NCBI RefSeq assembly: GCF_958298935.1
Contig: NC_084923.1
Span: forward strand, 5,086,501-5,150,500
DNA: 64,000 nucleotides
Direction: 5' to 3'
Origin: Phragmites australis
Taxonomy: Eukaryota > Streptophyta > Magnoliopsida > Poales > Poaceae
Shown: positions 21,201 through 34,540 of the stretch, one piece after another
How positions within the stretch are numbered: the stretch's first letter is position 1
How the letters are laid out: each line of letters opens with the position of its first letter
Program-made: the position numbers and the translations under genes
The notes under the pieces: model-generated
Seen by the model: only the letters and a program-made list of their open reading frames with translations
Databases searched by the model: none
Told to the model about the DNA's origin: nothing

Positions 21201-24200
21201 ATGCAACAGATTTCTAATGATCAGCCAATCAGCCACCTCAATACAGGTTCTACCGTTTTGAGATTTCAGGTTTTGCATGCGCATTGACCACACCATATTA
21301 AGGGAACTAGTTAGTTGATCAATTGTGAAATTTGCCAATGTGATAAATTTCCAAACAGCAGCATGCAGTCTATTAGACTGAAAGGCTGATCCTTTTCCCC
21401 CAAAAAGAAAAACTATAGAGGACTACTTACTAGTACATCCACAGCAAGCTTCAAACTCAGAAGTAATGAATCCCCATCTGGGCCAGCAATATCATTCAGA
21501 AGAACCTCCGGAAATAAGTGTGTGCCAATGTAATACCTTAGGAAGGGAAAGGGTTAGAAAAGCAATTTTATCAGTTACAGTAAGCTTATTGTGTATATTT
21601 CATTGAATAGAAGAAAAGAAAAATAAGAGCAAACCAGAAGGAAAAGGTTGCTGCAGCCAACGTCATAACAGTATACACAAATGGCCCTGCAATTGAATCT
21701 GCGAGCCTTTGAACAGGAGCTTCACGTGCTTGGGCATCCTCAACCTGTTCAAGGACAAAATAAACATAGTTAAACACTTTTTCCCCTTCTTTCACTGTCA
21801 ACAGCAAAGGGTGTGTTTCCAACCATGCGGACTATCTTGGCAATTGTTGATGATGGTCCAGTACATGTAGCTCTGATCTTTAAAGGTCCATCCTTCAAAA
21901 CAAGTCAAAGAATGGGTTGTTAGTTTATCCAGCTGAGAAGTCTGAAAGGCCTATGAAGGTAGTGCAATGTCAAAGCTGAAGAAGTGAAACAATCAGTTGT
22001 AGTGAATTTAGTGAAGTGTATCCTTTAGACATCAGTCAAGACATGACAAAATGAGTGAAGAGCTTACTAAAACTTCAATCACAATTAACTTTGAATTGAT
22101 TAAATAAGTATGGATGAGAAAAAAATACATGACATAGAGGGCGGGCATTTTGATGTAACGTAACAATTAAAATTTTCATACATTTAAAAAATAAAAGTTG
22201 ATTGGAAACAACTTGTTGGAATACAAACGGAGAAAATTGACCAGACTTTCAGACAAGAAGTTATATACATACCCAATTCACAGTTCCAGAAAATACAGGA
22301 AGCCCTATTTCCTTGGCTACAGGCAAGGATTCCCCTGTAAGCATTGATTCATCTACAAAACTTGATCCTCCGATGACATTCCCCTACAAGAATGGGTGTC
22401 AGATGGTCCAATGTATTGGTCCAATAATACTAGCAAAAAAATGAAACCATGGTGTGGCTCCTTACATCTACAGGTATAGTTTCTCCTGGCAGGACTAATA
22501 TCGAGTCTCCAACACGGACATCATCAACAGGAACCTCAACTGTGATTGCATCCGAATTCAAAATACTGTCCGAGGAAGGATCATCACTTGAGGAAGTGAT
22601 GACTAACCTCGATTGAGGTGATAATAGTGACTGCCACAGAACACCAGCCGTCATTAGTTTTCAATAAATCAATTATCTTGCACGAAGAATATATGGATCC
22701 CTTTGCTATCTGTTATTTAACAAAATGGTCATTTTTCTATTGCGCTTTCAGAAATACAGAGTATATATTATCCATGTTATCTTCCATTCTAGCAATGTAA
22801 AATGAGAAGAAAAAAAGATGCCTCTCGTTGTAACATTAGTTAGATACAAAACAATACTTACAATAAGGTCATTCATATCGCTAGATGCCTTAAGCCTTGC
22901 ACTTTCTTCGAGAGACCGTCCAAGAAGTACAAATCCAAGAAGCATGACCTGCATGCTACAAGACAACTTCCTTCAACAAATTTTTGTTATGCAAAACAAA
23001 ATTCACAATTCAACAGTTATTCAATCAACTGCCAGATCGGATCGAGTAATGTGGGAAAAAGAAACAAAGTTTCTAAGTTCAGTGATTTGACACTGATTTT
23101 GTCAAAGTATTGCAAGATCCAAATGCAGAGCAACATTAACCATAACAAGACAGAAACCAGAAGATAATAATTAAAGTTCTATTAATAGAACTCCAAAAAG
23201 AATTGACTCACCGGTTCATCAAAAAAGGTTGAATTCCACTCCAATTCAGGGTTCAGCAAGGACACCTTAAGAGACACAATGCTATATTAGTATATTCTTA
23301 TATGGCTGGACGGAAAAAAGTCCGCCACTATAAACCCACTTACTGCACTGATAGCAAATGCAGCTGCAGAGCCAAATCCTACTAGGGAATTCATGTTGGG
23401 AGACCCTTGCTTGAATGCTCTAAGACCGTCAAAAAGTATTTCTGGAGGTGGATGGGACACAATGTGAGAAAGGGCAAGTGAAGTAACTGAAGAAGCATGG
23501 TGCTTAAAAATGTGCTTCAGTTTGAACTTTGATTTTGATTCTTCATACAACTTAATTGGTGCTGTTCAATTGTCTAATGTACTAAGTTCTTAGAAATAAA
23601 TTGAATAACAAATGTCAAAAAATATTGCTGGCATTATCCGGTTGGTGCACATTAAACAAAATGACATGTCAAAAGTAAACTAGTACATAACATAAAGACT
23701 ATGAGACAACATTGGCACTAGTTAATAGTTATACCTCTTCCAGGCCCAAACAAGGCCGCGATAGCAATGCCACATTTGACATAAGAATTATGTAACGAAT
23801 CCAAAAATGTTCCTGCACCATGCACAAACCGATGAGAAAACCATCCACACCGAATTTAAACATTAGTTTGTTCTGTCACATAGCTTGAACACAAGCTCTG
23901 AATCTGTCATAAATTCCAACTCACCATGGCCGATGTGGATGCCCAGCGAGTGGAGGAGGTGGGACGCGTGCGAGCCGCAGCAGAGCGCGACGAGCGTCCA
24001 CGCGAATGCCACGCGCCCTCGGCTCCGCGCCAGGAGGTCCTCCTTCCTGGCCGCCATCTCCCTCCACTTGCGCGCGCTCTCCCCGGCCCCCTCGGCCGCG
24101 CCCCCTCGGCGCGCCGTTGACGGGAACCCGCACTCCGTAAGCCTCGCCGCCAGCTCCTCCCCCGCGCCAGGCTCCGGCGCCCGCAGCCGCACCGCCGCTG

Positions 24201-24573
24201 ACTCGGCGAGGAGGTTGACCGCCACCGTCTCCACCCGCGCGTCCGCCGCCAGGATGGCACGCACCCGCGCCGCACAGCCGCCGCACATCATCCCGCTCAC
24301 GTCGAGCAGCACGGTGGCGCCGGCCCCTTCTCCCCCCACCGCCGCCGCCGCATCGACGGCGCTCGAGGCGGACGACGGGTCGGCCGTGGCGCGGGGGGTG
24401 GCCGCCGGTGCGCCGCGCGTAGGGAGGAGGAGGATGCGGTGGAGACGCTGGAAGCGGGAGGTAGGTGCCGAGCGGCGGCACTGAATCGGGCGGAGGTGCT
24501 GGAGGAGAGAACTATCGCCGGGAATCGGAGGGCGGACGCGTACCAGAGAGGAGGCAGCGGTAGTGGTGGCCAT
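18267..24573 (-). CDS. PAA2: Chloroplast thylakoid P-type Cu(+)-ATPase PAA2/HMA8
   Basis: Seventeen exons, from the start downwards: 24573-23925, 23812-23735, 23441-23344, 23265-23212, 22948-22862, 22630-22466, 22383-22273, 21892-21824, 21744-21635, 21536-21431, 20687-20621, 20442-20363, 20261-19807, 19573-19399, 18866-18735, 18652-18502, 18385-18267. They join in frame to 901 residues, close to Arabidopsis PAA2. A Ser/Arg-rich plastid transit peptide precedes a metal-binding domain with GMMCGGC (Cys97, Cys100). Visible motifs are TGES at 393-396, the ion-site CPC at 513-515, phosphorylation Asp557 in DKTGTLT (split by an intron), HP at 595-596 and GDGINDAP at 770-777. PAA2 pumps Cu(+) across the thylakoid membrane to supply plastocyanin. 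The DVSGMMCGGC motif and lack of a Gly-rich leader favour PAA2 over PAA1. All catalytic residues are intact. Confidence 0.93.
19065..19290 (+). mobile_element. Possible SINE in a PAA2 intron
   Basis: A B-box-like GGGCTCGAACCCTGG at about 19103-19117 follows a weak A-box-like TTAGTTATGGTGC, and the segment ends near 19285 in GGTCGAGTTTTTTTT. The oligo-T end resembles that of the SINE at 8121-8271. I found no target duplication and the A-B spacing is short, so this is tentative. Confidence 0.35.
20757..21174. mobile_element. MITE (418 bp) in a PAA2 intron
   Basis: The ends form the inverted repeat ACAGTACACC...GGTGTACTGT. The interior contains several 'agtatcat' repeats in both orientations and no coding sequence. 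It lies between exons 10 and 11 of PAA2. A clear target duplication was not found, so the superfamily is undecided. Confidence 0.5.
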
Positions 24574-27180
24574 GGAGGCGATCCAGATTCGAGAGGTCTC
24601 TCCGGTGAGCGGCGGAGCGAGAGGAGAAGGTGAGTTGGCTGGCTAGGGGTTGGTGGCGCGGGGGAGAGGGGAGGATATGGCCATGGAAACGCGCGCTCGG
24701 AGACGACTGGTAGCTGTGGCTTGGTGGTGGGAAGTGGAGGGGGAATGGGAGCTAGCAACCAACGGAAATGTGGTGGTGGTTGTGCGCGCCGGGATTTTAA
24801 CTTGACGATGGTGACGCGTCGGACGAGATGAGGAGGGGAGTAATCCGTGTGAGTTGGACGGATTGGATTGGATTGGATCCGTGGAGTGTGGACGAGGGGC
24901 ACTCCAGTTTCTGAGAGGCTTTTGCCGTGGAAAACCTGGTGGTTGCTTCTCTTGTCTTGTCTTAGGACACGAGGGGAGGATTCGTGCCACACGAGAGCGG
25001 TGAACCATGGGCTCGTCGGCAGTGGCGGAGCTCGCCAACAATTGAAGAGGGGCCAGAGAACGGGCTCGTAGCCCAGTGGTAGCATGCTTCGGTGGAGCGC
25101 TTCCCGTCCGAGTTTGATCTCTGGATCGGACTCGGGTGTCTCACCGGGATTTATTCCAAAAAATAATTTTGCAGGTATCCTCAGGCGTCTATAGATCATA
25201 AGGGGAGACGACGCGCCCGTCGCTAGCGGAGCTGGAATCTTCGTGAATCTCTAGTAGGCGTGTGTGTTAGTATAGGTTCTAGTTCTAGCGTGCGCTCTAG
25301 GGGGTGTGTTGGTGTGTGTAGGAGGAATAAAAAAAATTGAAGCGGGGCCAACTCGTTTTGGGAAACGAAGCTTTGAGCCTGCAGAAGCATGGATTTCAGA
25401 GTCCAAGAATATTGGTTTTTTAGCCTTGTTTACGGTTCAAGCCATTAGCTTCTAAACTACCACCTCCATCCTCTTTTAAATACCATTTTAATTTTCGACA
25501 CATAGAATGTTTACTTCTCTTAATTTCTCCACCATTCAATCAATGACACATAAAACATCAATCCACCATATTCATTAAATTAAAATTTTACTTTTCAATA
25601 TCCTTTAATATAGATACTGTAGTAAAACATCAACTTGAAAATCTAAAACGACATCTATTTAAAGATAAAATCAAATTTTTAAAATAACATTTATTTAAGA
25701 ACTAGATACAGACATGAAAAAAATAATAGGGGGTTATCCTGCATGAAGCTCGTCGCTAACTCCTTTTACCTGCAGGGTGCCACTATTTGATTTTGCTGGT
25801 GTCGATATTGCATGCTGTCAAATAGGTGCAAAGTCGTATTTACCTCGTTCGCTCAGGAGTCACAAATAGGGATGCAGTTCCATCTTTTTTTTTCCACTCA
25901 ATCCTCTCGAACCACTTAGTCCCTATTCGAATGGAAAAAAGTATGTCATTTGGTACCCAACCAACAACTTCTGCCGAGATTTGAAGATAGATGCCACCAA
26001 ATTTCAATGGGACACATAAAAAAGGAATCCAACCTTACCATCGTCCCAAACAGCATAAACAGTTGAACTATGCCATGGTGGTCAAATTGAAGTAAGATAA
26101 GATTTGCATAACCTCCAATTCCATAAATACAATGTATTCCCACACCTAGAACTAGTGCAAAAAAAAAAAGACTACCATATCGATTATTTTCCTTCTCCGG
26201 ATCATACAAAAAATGGACCATTGTGTCGATACATCACAAGAAAGACCAGTACAAGGACCAGAAGACCAGGCAGTGGATGTTTCTGTCCTCACCGATCACC
26301 TTGCAGCCTACAGCTTGGTCGATTGAAACGTGGCGACCCATTTCCATTGCTCTTCTTCCTGAACCGACGAAGGAGAGACATTTGTTACTTATGCGACCTG
26401 GAGGTCTATATCCCTGAGATCATTCAAGCGGTAGATTTGCTGCTGCACTGCATGAGGTCATGGCCTTAGGTAGGCGACGGGCCAGCGCACAGCCCGTAGA
26501 CGTTAGATGGTGAAGCCACGAACTCTATTAGCAACAAGGAGCACTGACAAAGCCTAGATAAGACCAACAGCCGTGCTCCGCGGTTGCGACAGCAAGCTAA
26601 CGAGAAGGTACGTTTGACTAAGTTTGTTAGAGAAATTCAGAAAACAAACAAAAATATTGACGAGAGAGACACCCACTAAGCCGTTGATTGATAGAATAAG
26701 ATGCTGTAACGAATTTAGACGCGCAATTTGCGTGGGGCCACTTGTCCACCGAATGGCCAAAAATTACTTCCTTATCATAAATACTTGATGTTTTGCTTAA
26801 AATATGGTAAAATTTTAAAACATTGATCATCAATAGTTTCTAAAATATTTAACTTAAAAATATAAAAATCATACGTCTAGATTTGTTTTTAAAAATGCTT
26901 TCGTAATATTCTATTTTATTAGATATTATAATTATATTCTAATAGAAAATATTAGTTAAAATTTCATGATGAAGACCATTAAAAATAAAAAACGCTATGT
27001 ATTTTTGACCGAAGTTGAGTGCTTCGTTTCTTTTTGGCTTCGGCTAATTTCCGAATACGGCGAGGGCCAAACTCCAAAAACCTCCATGCCCTCTGTCTTC
27101 AACGTTATCTGCAACCTCTCGTCTGCCATCCGCCTCTCCCGACCCGCGCAGCCGCGCTCCAGCTCAAAACTCACCTACCA
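24574..27180. other. Intergenic region between PAA2 and YlmG genes
   Basis: These divergent genes share this region. 24574 to about 24900 is GC-rich and probably holds the PAA2 5' UTR and promoter. A SINE-like segment lies at 25061-25165. From 25400 to 25720 and 26760 to 26990 the DNA is AT-rich. Around 25950-26470 short open frames exist on both strands (one of 91 codons on the minus strand), but I recognise no family. The 27000-27180 stretch is the YlmG promoter and leader. Confidence 0.45.
25061..25165 (+). mobile_element. SINE-like tRNA-derived fragment
   Basis: An A box TAGCCCAGTGGTAGCATG at 25069-25086 and a B-box-like GAGTTTGATCTC at 25110-25121 are spaced as in tRNA-derived plant SINEs. 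The sequence does not fold as a complete tRNA by inspection and lacks flanking duplications that I can see. I treat it as a SINE head, not a tRNA gene. Confidence 0.45.
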
Positions 27181-28423
27181 ATGGCCGCCTCCCCCACCGC
27201 CGACCCCGCCTCGATGCCGCCACTTCTTCTCGCCGTACGCCACCTACCCTTCCCCGGCGTCCACTGGCCGCGCACGCTCCCCGCCCACGACGTCCTCACC
27301 CCTCTCGCCCGCCGCCTCGAAGAGCTCGCGGCCGCAGCTTCCGCCCACCCGCTCCTGAGGCCGCTCTTCGCCGTCCACTCCCACCTCTCCTCCTTCTCAC
27401 AGGTAGGCAAATACATACGCTTGTCTTCTTGAGCTCCATCGGTCACAATTCACAGTAAACCAACTAGCTAGCTAACGCCGTTCTCGTTGATCAACCAAAT
27501 GAGCAGAGCAGGATGCGGCTGGTGGTGGCGCGGCGGGTGGCGCTGCTGTCCGGGGAGCACTGCTTCGCGGCAGTGCTGGGGAACTCTGTGGCCGGGGTGG
27601 TGGTGGCCAACGGCATCAACAACTTCCTCAGCCTCTACAACACGGTGCTCGTCGTCAGGCTTGTGCTCACCTGGTTCCCCAACACACCGCCCGCCATCGT
27701 CGCGCCTCTCAGGTACGCACCACTGCAACTATGTATAGATAGTTAGTATTATCCATCATCCATGCTAGATTTCTTAGCGACGTGGCACTAAAGATAAATT
27801 AAAAATGCTCTAGTATATACAAGCTCCTAAACCACTAGAAAACGAACAACAACCCACGTTTCTTCAGATGAAACATGAGCTAAACTGCATGCTGAGCTAC
27901 CACCAAGGCACCAACCAACCACTAGCCGTTGCTTTTTGACGCGAACGTGAAAATTTCTCAAACGCATGCGGACACATGACTTATTAGTATCGTTCATTTA
28001 TATTAAGATTTATATTATCAATGGATAGACAAGTATATAGTAAAAGAGATAGACGGCTAGAATAAATCGTGTATATAAGAGTTGCATTTCCCTTTTTACG
28101 CCCTTGTAATCGCTTTAACGAACACCATACAAATGCAATGCAGCACGATATGTGACCCGTACCTCAACATCTTCCGGGGCATCATCCCGCCGCTCGGGGG
28201 AACGCTGGACCTGTCACCCATCCTCGCCTTCCTCGTCCTCAACGCCTTCACCGGCACCGCCGCCGCACTTCCGGCGGAGCTCCCCGACTCAGCTGCTCCA
28301 CAGCATCGTCAGAGCAGTGCCTCTCCATCCACCTCGCCGCCACTTAACCTGACGGCCAATCAAAGGAAATGGATGCGGAGAATGCGGTCACGAAATTGGC
28401 AGGAAAAAGATGGTGATCACTAG
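27181..28423 (+). CDS. YlmG/YGGT-family chloroplast membrane protein
   Basis: Three exons (27181-27402, 27507-27712, 28144-28423) give 235 residues. The N-terminal 75 residues are Ala/Pro/Leu-rich, as in a plastid-targeting leader. The YGGT domain follows, with a hydrophobic segment around FLSLYNTVLVVRLVLTWFPN, the signature CDPYLNIFRGIIPP, and a second segment LDLSPILAFLVLNAFTGTAA. The C-terminal 60 residues are polar and of low complexity. Plant YlmG proteins are homologues of cyanobacterial and bacterial YlmG, and they affect nucleoid distribution and chloroplast division. The sequence looks closest to the YLMG2-type member, but that is from memory. The ATG is the first in frame after a GC-rich leader. 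The domain is complete. Confidence 0.85.
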
Positions 28424-29245
28424 GCTTGTGCTGTGTCTTTTTTATTTTTTGGTTGCGAATTAGGCTTGTGCTGTGTCTGTCGGTGCCCTGCTCTCGGCTG
28501 GAAACTACAGTTTGCTTCAGACGCCTGCAGCTCCTGCACACTCCCACCTGAGCACCAAATGCAATTCAGCATGCGTGCACTGAAACTACCAAACTCGCCT
28601 GGCATGCAGTCTTTTCGTCGATCGTTTTGCTCCAAATGTTTTGTATTGTAATGCGGAATCCTTCGTCGAGCCATTTGCTTTCTGCTATGTATGTAGAGGA
28701 ACCTGCTTGACTGTAATGAAAATTTTGGTCATTGAGTAGAGTTTGCAACTTTCTTGATGGCGTTCATGCTGACTGTTTACAGATTGCTACCTTCTCCATG
28801 TATTGCATACTACAGTGGCTGTTCACTCTGTCTGAAAACCTGAATTGCACATGGAAAAAAATTGCTTGTGCCATGAAGTCGGCAAAATGGAAGCATAATA
28901 CTGACCAAACAGCCATTTTTTGTTTATCTTTTCCCTCGGCACTTTCATCACTCTTGAGTCACACTTTCATCTATTTCTGGTTAACAAATTCAGGATGACA
29001 ATCAGTGATTATGCGTAGACAACAGCAAACTAATGTATGTAACAATCAAACGGACGCACCGATTCAAAGATCCGAAGAACTTTCCATAGCGCGCAACAGA
29101 AATCTTTACTATCTTGTGGAAGCACAAAAAGATCAATTAATGTTCCTCATGTGAAAAGAATTACAGAAGCTGTCACACTGTAAACTTTCTGTTACTCTCA
29201 CCATCCTAATTACCTCCCCTCTGACTCGCAACAACCAAGTCTCAA
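28424..29245. other. Spacer between convergent YlmG and G-alpha genes
   Basis: This holds the 3' UTRs of both genes. An 18-bp sequence (taggcttgtgctgtgtct) occurs twice, near 28422 and 28461. No gene or element is otherwise seen. Confidence 0.5.
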
Positions 29246-32200
29246 TCAAGTTCCTTCTCTGGAGCGCCTCATGCTCTCGTCAATCAACTTGAATGTCTTC
29301 TTTACAAGTTTCTGATCCAGGGCTGTTGTTCTGTAGATCTTGAACACTCGGTCTACACGGTCGGGCTTGCTACTCTGGAAGTAAAGCTCCTCAAACTTCT
29401 TTTTAACAAATCTGTAAAAGATGATCCTCTAGACCATAAGCAGCGATATTGGCACATATTGATAGGGCAAAGTGGAAAACTTATTTTGGCATGTATGTGC
29501 ACATATACATCTTTATCGGATACTGATAGAGTGATAGTGATAGGGAGAGAGGAGCACACTCACTCGTAAGCATGTTCCACCTCCTGTTTCCCGGGTGCAG
29601 TAGGCTGGTAATCTTTAAACCACTCACAAACACTTAAAGGGACCTACATCAGGAGAACTAGCGTTGGTACACATGTGCGTACCTAGTATATTAGTCAGCT
29701 ATTGATAGGTAAAAAAGGGCGCTCATTACCTTTTGTATTTTCCTCTCAAATATGTCAAATTTGTTGAGAAACAGCATGAACGATGTTTTCTGGAAGTCAG
29801 AATTGTATCAAAAAAGTTGGAATGAGTAAGATTTAGCATGAGAATAAAAGGTTGTTAAGACGGATGCAATACAAACCTCAAAACATCTTTGCTTTAACAC
29901 CCAGTCAAACAGTTCTTTGGTCTCCATCATTCTGTTCTTTGTCTCATCCTCAAATAACATCTGATCGTACCTGAAATTAACAGCCCCAACATTTGAAGGT
30001 TTGTCATTTTTTTGTGCAAATATTTCAAATTTATGCTCGATTGAAAATACACTTAATATCAAAAGCACCTGAACTAAACCTGAATAACACATCAGCACCA
30101 GAATAAAAGTTCTGATCTCAGAAAATTGACCAGATTGTACACGGTAACTTACCGGTACAACTACTACAGCACTTTTTGCACTGCCGCACTCACAAACCCA
30201 ATATAAAGGCAGCAGTGGCCTCTGAGTAGAATTCAGAAGTTCAGGATAAGTTCAGTGTCTACAAAGCAAGTGTACTTACTCGCTAATGGCAGCACAAAAG
30301 ATTACAGCATCAACACCTTCAAAAAGATGAATCCACTTTCTTCTCTCATTTCTCTGACCTCCTACATCGTATAATCTATACACCTCTCCTCCTCTTTTGC
30401 TCTCTCCTAAAGGGCTGCAGAAACAGTACTGATTAACTAGATGGTTAACAATATCTCATACTCGTAATAACACAACTCTATTCAAATCCTCAGATCATAT
30501 GTCAGATGAAAACAAAAACAGGTGGATTTAATTGATTAAGGACTTTAAACTTCAGTCTGTCACCCATATCGAGTAGAACAATAGAAGTATGCAAATATCA
30601 TGTCAGCAGATTACCTAAATTGAATTTCTACTACACCATTCGTCCGTACTCTTGCATGAAGCACATCCTCCTGCAAGGCCAACACTAGTCAAGAAACAAA
30701 GTACCGCACACAAATTCTTAAATAAGTATGACAAATCAAGTGCCAGATGTTAAAACCTATCTTTGGATAAACAGGTGCAGTAAAAAAAATTGCTCATGTA
30801 CAGACTGTGGAATTTACACAGCAAACAATGCCCAGTAGTGCAGAAATATGAATGGGCATCCACATACAAGGAACTAAAACAATATATAACTTTTAGTTTC
30901 TATATGCTATGAAAATGAATTGATTTAGCCAATGCAAGCAAATTTCAACATTTGGACCGGCAGAACCCTATTGAAATTACACAACTAGCATGTAGGATCA
31001 ATCAACAAATGCCTTTCCACAAAAGTTCCATGACAGATGAAAAGTAGATGGTTCCATGCCAACTTTAGAGGCTACTTCTTGATGCACCACTAATGATTTG
31101 AACACAAAGACTGTACTTTAACAATTTTCTTTGCTTAAGAGGTGAGGGACATGATTGCAAAAATAGAAAAAATGATCTGGATAATGAGATAATACTCATA
31201 TTTTGGAAATTGTGAAAGGAACTGAAGTTTTTTTATTTAGCAAAACATAATTTCTGGTAGAGGGACACCTGAGGAAGTTCAAAAGATTGAGGTGCTTAGA
31301 TACGATTATGCCTTATCAATAGCAATTTACTAGCCTTTTCCCTCGCTGCATTGTGACTGGGCAAGGGGATTCTGTTGACCCTTGTCATATAAAACGTATG
31401 ATATTTTCTCCCTCCCTTGATATTTAAAATAATACCTTCCTAAGCTCTTCGGAAGAAAAGGTAGATCAGTGACAAGGGTTTCAGTACCATGGCTTATATT
31501 TTGGACCACAGGGAGTAATATCAGAAAACTTGTAGATGAATCTGTCTCAGAAAAAGAATTAGGTAGGGGATAATAGCAGACCTTTGTCGGTACATAATCT
31601 AATTCAGCTAATCGGTCCAAATTTTCCATGAAGTACTGTGCACAGTCAGGGACTTGCAGAACACTTCCACGTGAGTGAGTTTCCTACAAATGTATTTCTC
31701 AATAATCAAGCTCTCTGTTTGAAAGTGTATACAATTATTAAGAAAAGGTGAACTAGCAACGTTTTTCACCTGAATGGCTGGATCTTGCCATAGTTTTCTT
31801 ACATCCTGTACAAGTTCCTTGCTTAGCAGCGGATAATCCATCTTGGCACCGATTTCTGATAGTTTTTCTCCAATCTCCTGAAGTTAGAATAAAGTTGCAT
31901 TAGAAAAAAACAAAAGCTTCTACTGATCTCACAAGGTGTAGAATGAGGAGATGCTAAGTGCTAAGGAAGGTATTGCAATGTCAAAAAAGGTGAAATTTGC
32001 TGGCAAGTATTTAGCTCCAGATCTTCGAACAAGGCAAATGCTCAAGACCTGAAAATGGATGGATCTTGTATACTTGATGTTTCAAACAATGATAATTCGA
32101 GCATACCAAGTTTTAGTCTTCTTCTCTGAAGCAATCAAATGTACCAGAAAAGGTTTCCAGTTATCAAATGACATAACTGATTTTCTGGAAAATCCAAGGA

Positions 32201-33347
32201 GAAATACATAAAAGAACAAGGTAGAGCTAACTTTTTCCTATTTCATTTTGTAGAATTTAGAGTTCAAACAGATAAAACTCCATTAGCAAATGACCATGCA
32301 AAACATAAGAATGCAATTGAGCAGGCAGGTTCAATCATAGAAATTGTGTCAGCAAAACCAAATATATAATCATTATGTTGCAAAAATAACCATGTTTTTA
32401 TATGCCAATATATAACTTTAACTAAATAAAAGAAGGGGCACAAACCTGATTATCTGGGGATAAAACATATTTTGAGGAATCTGATTCGGCCTGGGCTAGC
32501 TCCTTAGCTCCCTCATATAGTATCTGTGCACATTTAACTCATTACTGAGGCAAAAGATGTGCAAATACACCTTCATAGGAGCAGCAGACAACTCCATAAT
32601 CAAAATTCCTACATAATCCTCACTATGCGATAAGAGAAACAAAAATAGACACACCCTTTCTAGTATAGCATACTTTAATTGTCTGATACACGTTAGCATG
32701 GATGACTGACGTGTAGCTCCTAAGTTCTGCCTCATCAAAGCCAGTTTGAAAAAGGAGCTTTATCTGCAAATGAGCGGTCAGAATATATCTGATGTACCGA
32801 TGGAAGTAGGAATTATGATTATCAAGGGAATGACATAAGCCTTACCTGTTTAAATATTGTAGATTTTCCCGATTCTCCAGCACCTTACAAGAAAGAAAAT
32901 AAGAAGGCACCGCTGTTAGGAAGACAGGCAAACTAATTTATTGATGGGAAATATGCAAAGTGCATTTTCACGAAAGAAGATAGACAGGTAGAGAGGGAAC
33001 GACAGTGACAGTTCTTTTGGCTCATCCAGCAAACTCTCAAGACAGAACAGATACTTGACATGGCAAAAATGCCTTTTCAGTTCAAATAAGTTGGCATTAC
33101 CAAGAAGTAAGAGCTTGTGGATGTGCTGCTCTGCCTTTGTCTCTTGCAAAATCCGACGATCGATGGCTGCAGACTGTACCCACATAGGACGTGTATCAGA
33201 AAAAATCGAATGTGGCAGCTAACCAGCTCAATTGAAACCTATTTACAGCATTTACTTGCTCACTTGGTCTAAACGATAGTTTACCTTCGCATTTTCAGCT
33301 GCTTCAGCCTCGTTTAAGGAATGAGGTCTGCTACAGGATGAGCCCAT
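29246..33347 (-). CDS. RGA1: Heterotrimeric G-protein alpha subunit (D1/RGA1/CT2 type)
   Basis: Thirteen exons, from the start: 33347-33285, 33173-33101, 32883-32846, 32763-32674, 32523-32446, 31877-31770, 31683-31582, 30670-30615, 30414-30280, 29970-29877, 29789-29730, 29643-29564, 29411-29246. They sum to 1143 nt, exactly 380 residues, as in rice RGA1. MGSSCS gives Gly2 for N-myristoylation and Cys5 for palmitoylation. The P-loop GAGESGKST is at about 46-54, followed by RVRTNG (switch I), [12 protein letters not shown] (switch II), LNKFDIFE (guanine specificity) and YRTTALD. It binds GTP and, with G-beta-gamma at the plasma membrane, controls cell proliferation, plant height and grain shape in grasses. 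Every motif is intact. A single canonical copy is expected in a diploid grass. Confidence 0.97.
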
Positions 33348-34540
33348 GCTTTCAAGAACACAGGTAAGAACAGACATTATTCTAGAGGCGCACTCTCATT
33401 CTTGAGCCTCTTCCTGAGAAGTGCATCTAGGCCTAGATCTCGGAGTCCATAAGCTGCATAATACAGTACACACAAGTTTCAGCCAGCGGCGGGCTTGCCG
33501 TGGGGCATCGGGGTTCGGTTCAACCAAACCCAGAGATGAAATCAACTAATCAGGTCGAGACAGCCAGTGGCATCCAGGTTGGAGTGGGGATGGGAACGAT
33601 GAGGAGTTGGGAACGCCGACGGGACTCGGGAGAAGGTAAGGGAGAGGAGAGAGGGACAGCTGCGGTCCAAGGATACCTGGATCTGGATCGAGCCGTGTGC
33701 TGTTCGGCCGGCGCGGATGGCGGTGGAGAGCCTGTGCTGCGGAGTTGGTGAATGAAGGAGCGAGCTGCTGGGGAGTGTTGAGGGTCTCGGCGGCGCTGGA
33801 CTTGGAGGCGGCCCTGGCTCGGCAACTGCGGCAGTGAGCGTGGGTGGGTGGGAAATGGGTAACTGAGCAAGCAAGCTGCAAGCAGCATTTGGTCAAAACA
33901 GTGGTCAAGGGGAGAGAGAGAGAACATGATTTTTGGAAAAGGCAATTCCATGCGTGTTTCCGGCTATCTGGTCGTCAATATCTCCCACGTAATATTCATC
34001 AATTTTTTTTTTACTTACAGACGTATGCCTCTAATATAAATTGTAACATAAATGTACTGTCTAAGGACTTGTCCTCAGGACACATGGCCTAGTGGAATTT
34101 CCGCTTCCATGATTTTCCTCCGCTCTTATCTCCGTGCCTCCGTGGTGGTTTCAATTCATAGACATGATTTCTCTGTATAAATATTTTGATTGGAGACATT
34201 ACAATGCCTTTAGTACTCGTACAGACGCACAAGTAGTTGTTTTCACAGAAGAAACTGGCAGCAAACACTTGCAGCTTTTCGCAGCATAATTCGCAAGGTT
34301 TTATCGGTGCTATAAATATTTCGCAAGCTAATGTGCAATTACAGGTATACATACACTTTGCATGACTGAACAGCCGCAAGCATTTCCGCGGAATTTTCTG
34401 CAACTTGGAAGGGTATATGGCTCCCCATATACTGAACTCTCAACATGCTCGCAGTGAATCTTATATCCCCCGAGAAAGAAACGCTCTTACAATAGAACAC
34501 GATTCAGGACCAGAGGAGGGCTCAACTGATCAACCGCATG
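33348..34540. other. G-alpha promoter side and hydrolase A 3' side
   Basis: 33348 to about 33900 is GC-rich and likely the 5' UTR (possibly spliced) and promoter of the minus-strand G-alpha gene. From 33950 to 34540 it is ordinary spacer and 3' UTR of hydrolase A. The open frames here overlap on both strands, and I do not support any of them as genes. Confidence 0.45.

Noticed and set aside
25069..25121. tRNA-like A and B boxes here and at about 8141, 44414 and 49172-49226, considered as tRNA genes
   Set aside because: None can be folded by eye into a full cloverleaf with acceptor stem; duplications or tails point to SINE fragments.
24297..25199. 300-codon minus-strand open frame over the PAA2 start
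   Set aside because: It overlaps PAA2 exon 1 in another frame, is Pro/Arg/Ser-rich, and has no domain; PAA2 explains the region.
25946..26221. 91-codon minus-strand open frame with hydrophobic segments
   Set aside because: Not recognised, no start or promoter context, and flanked by repeat-like DNA; probably chance.
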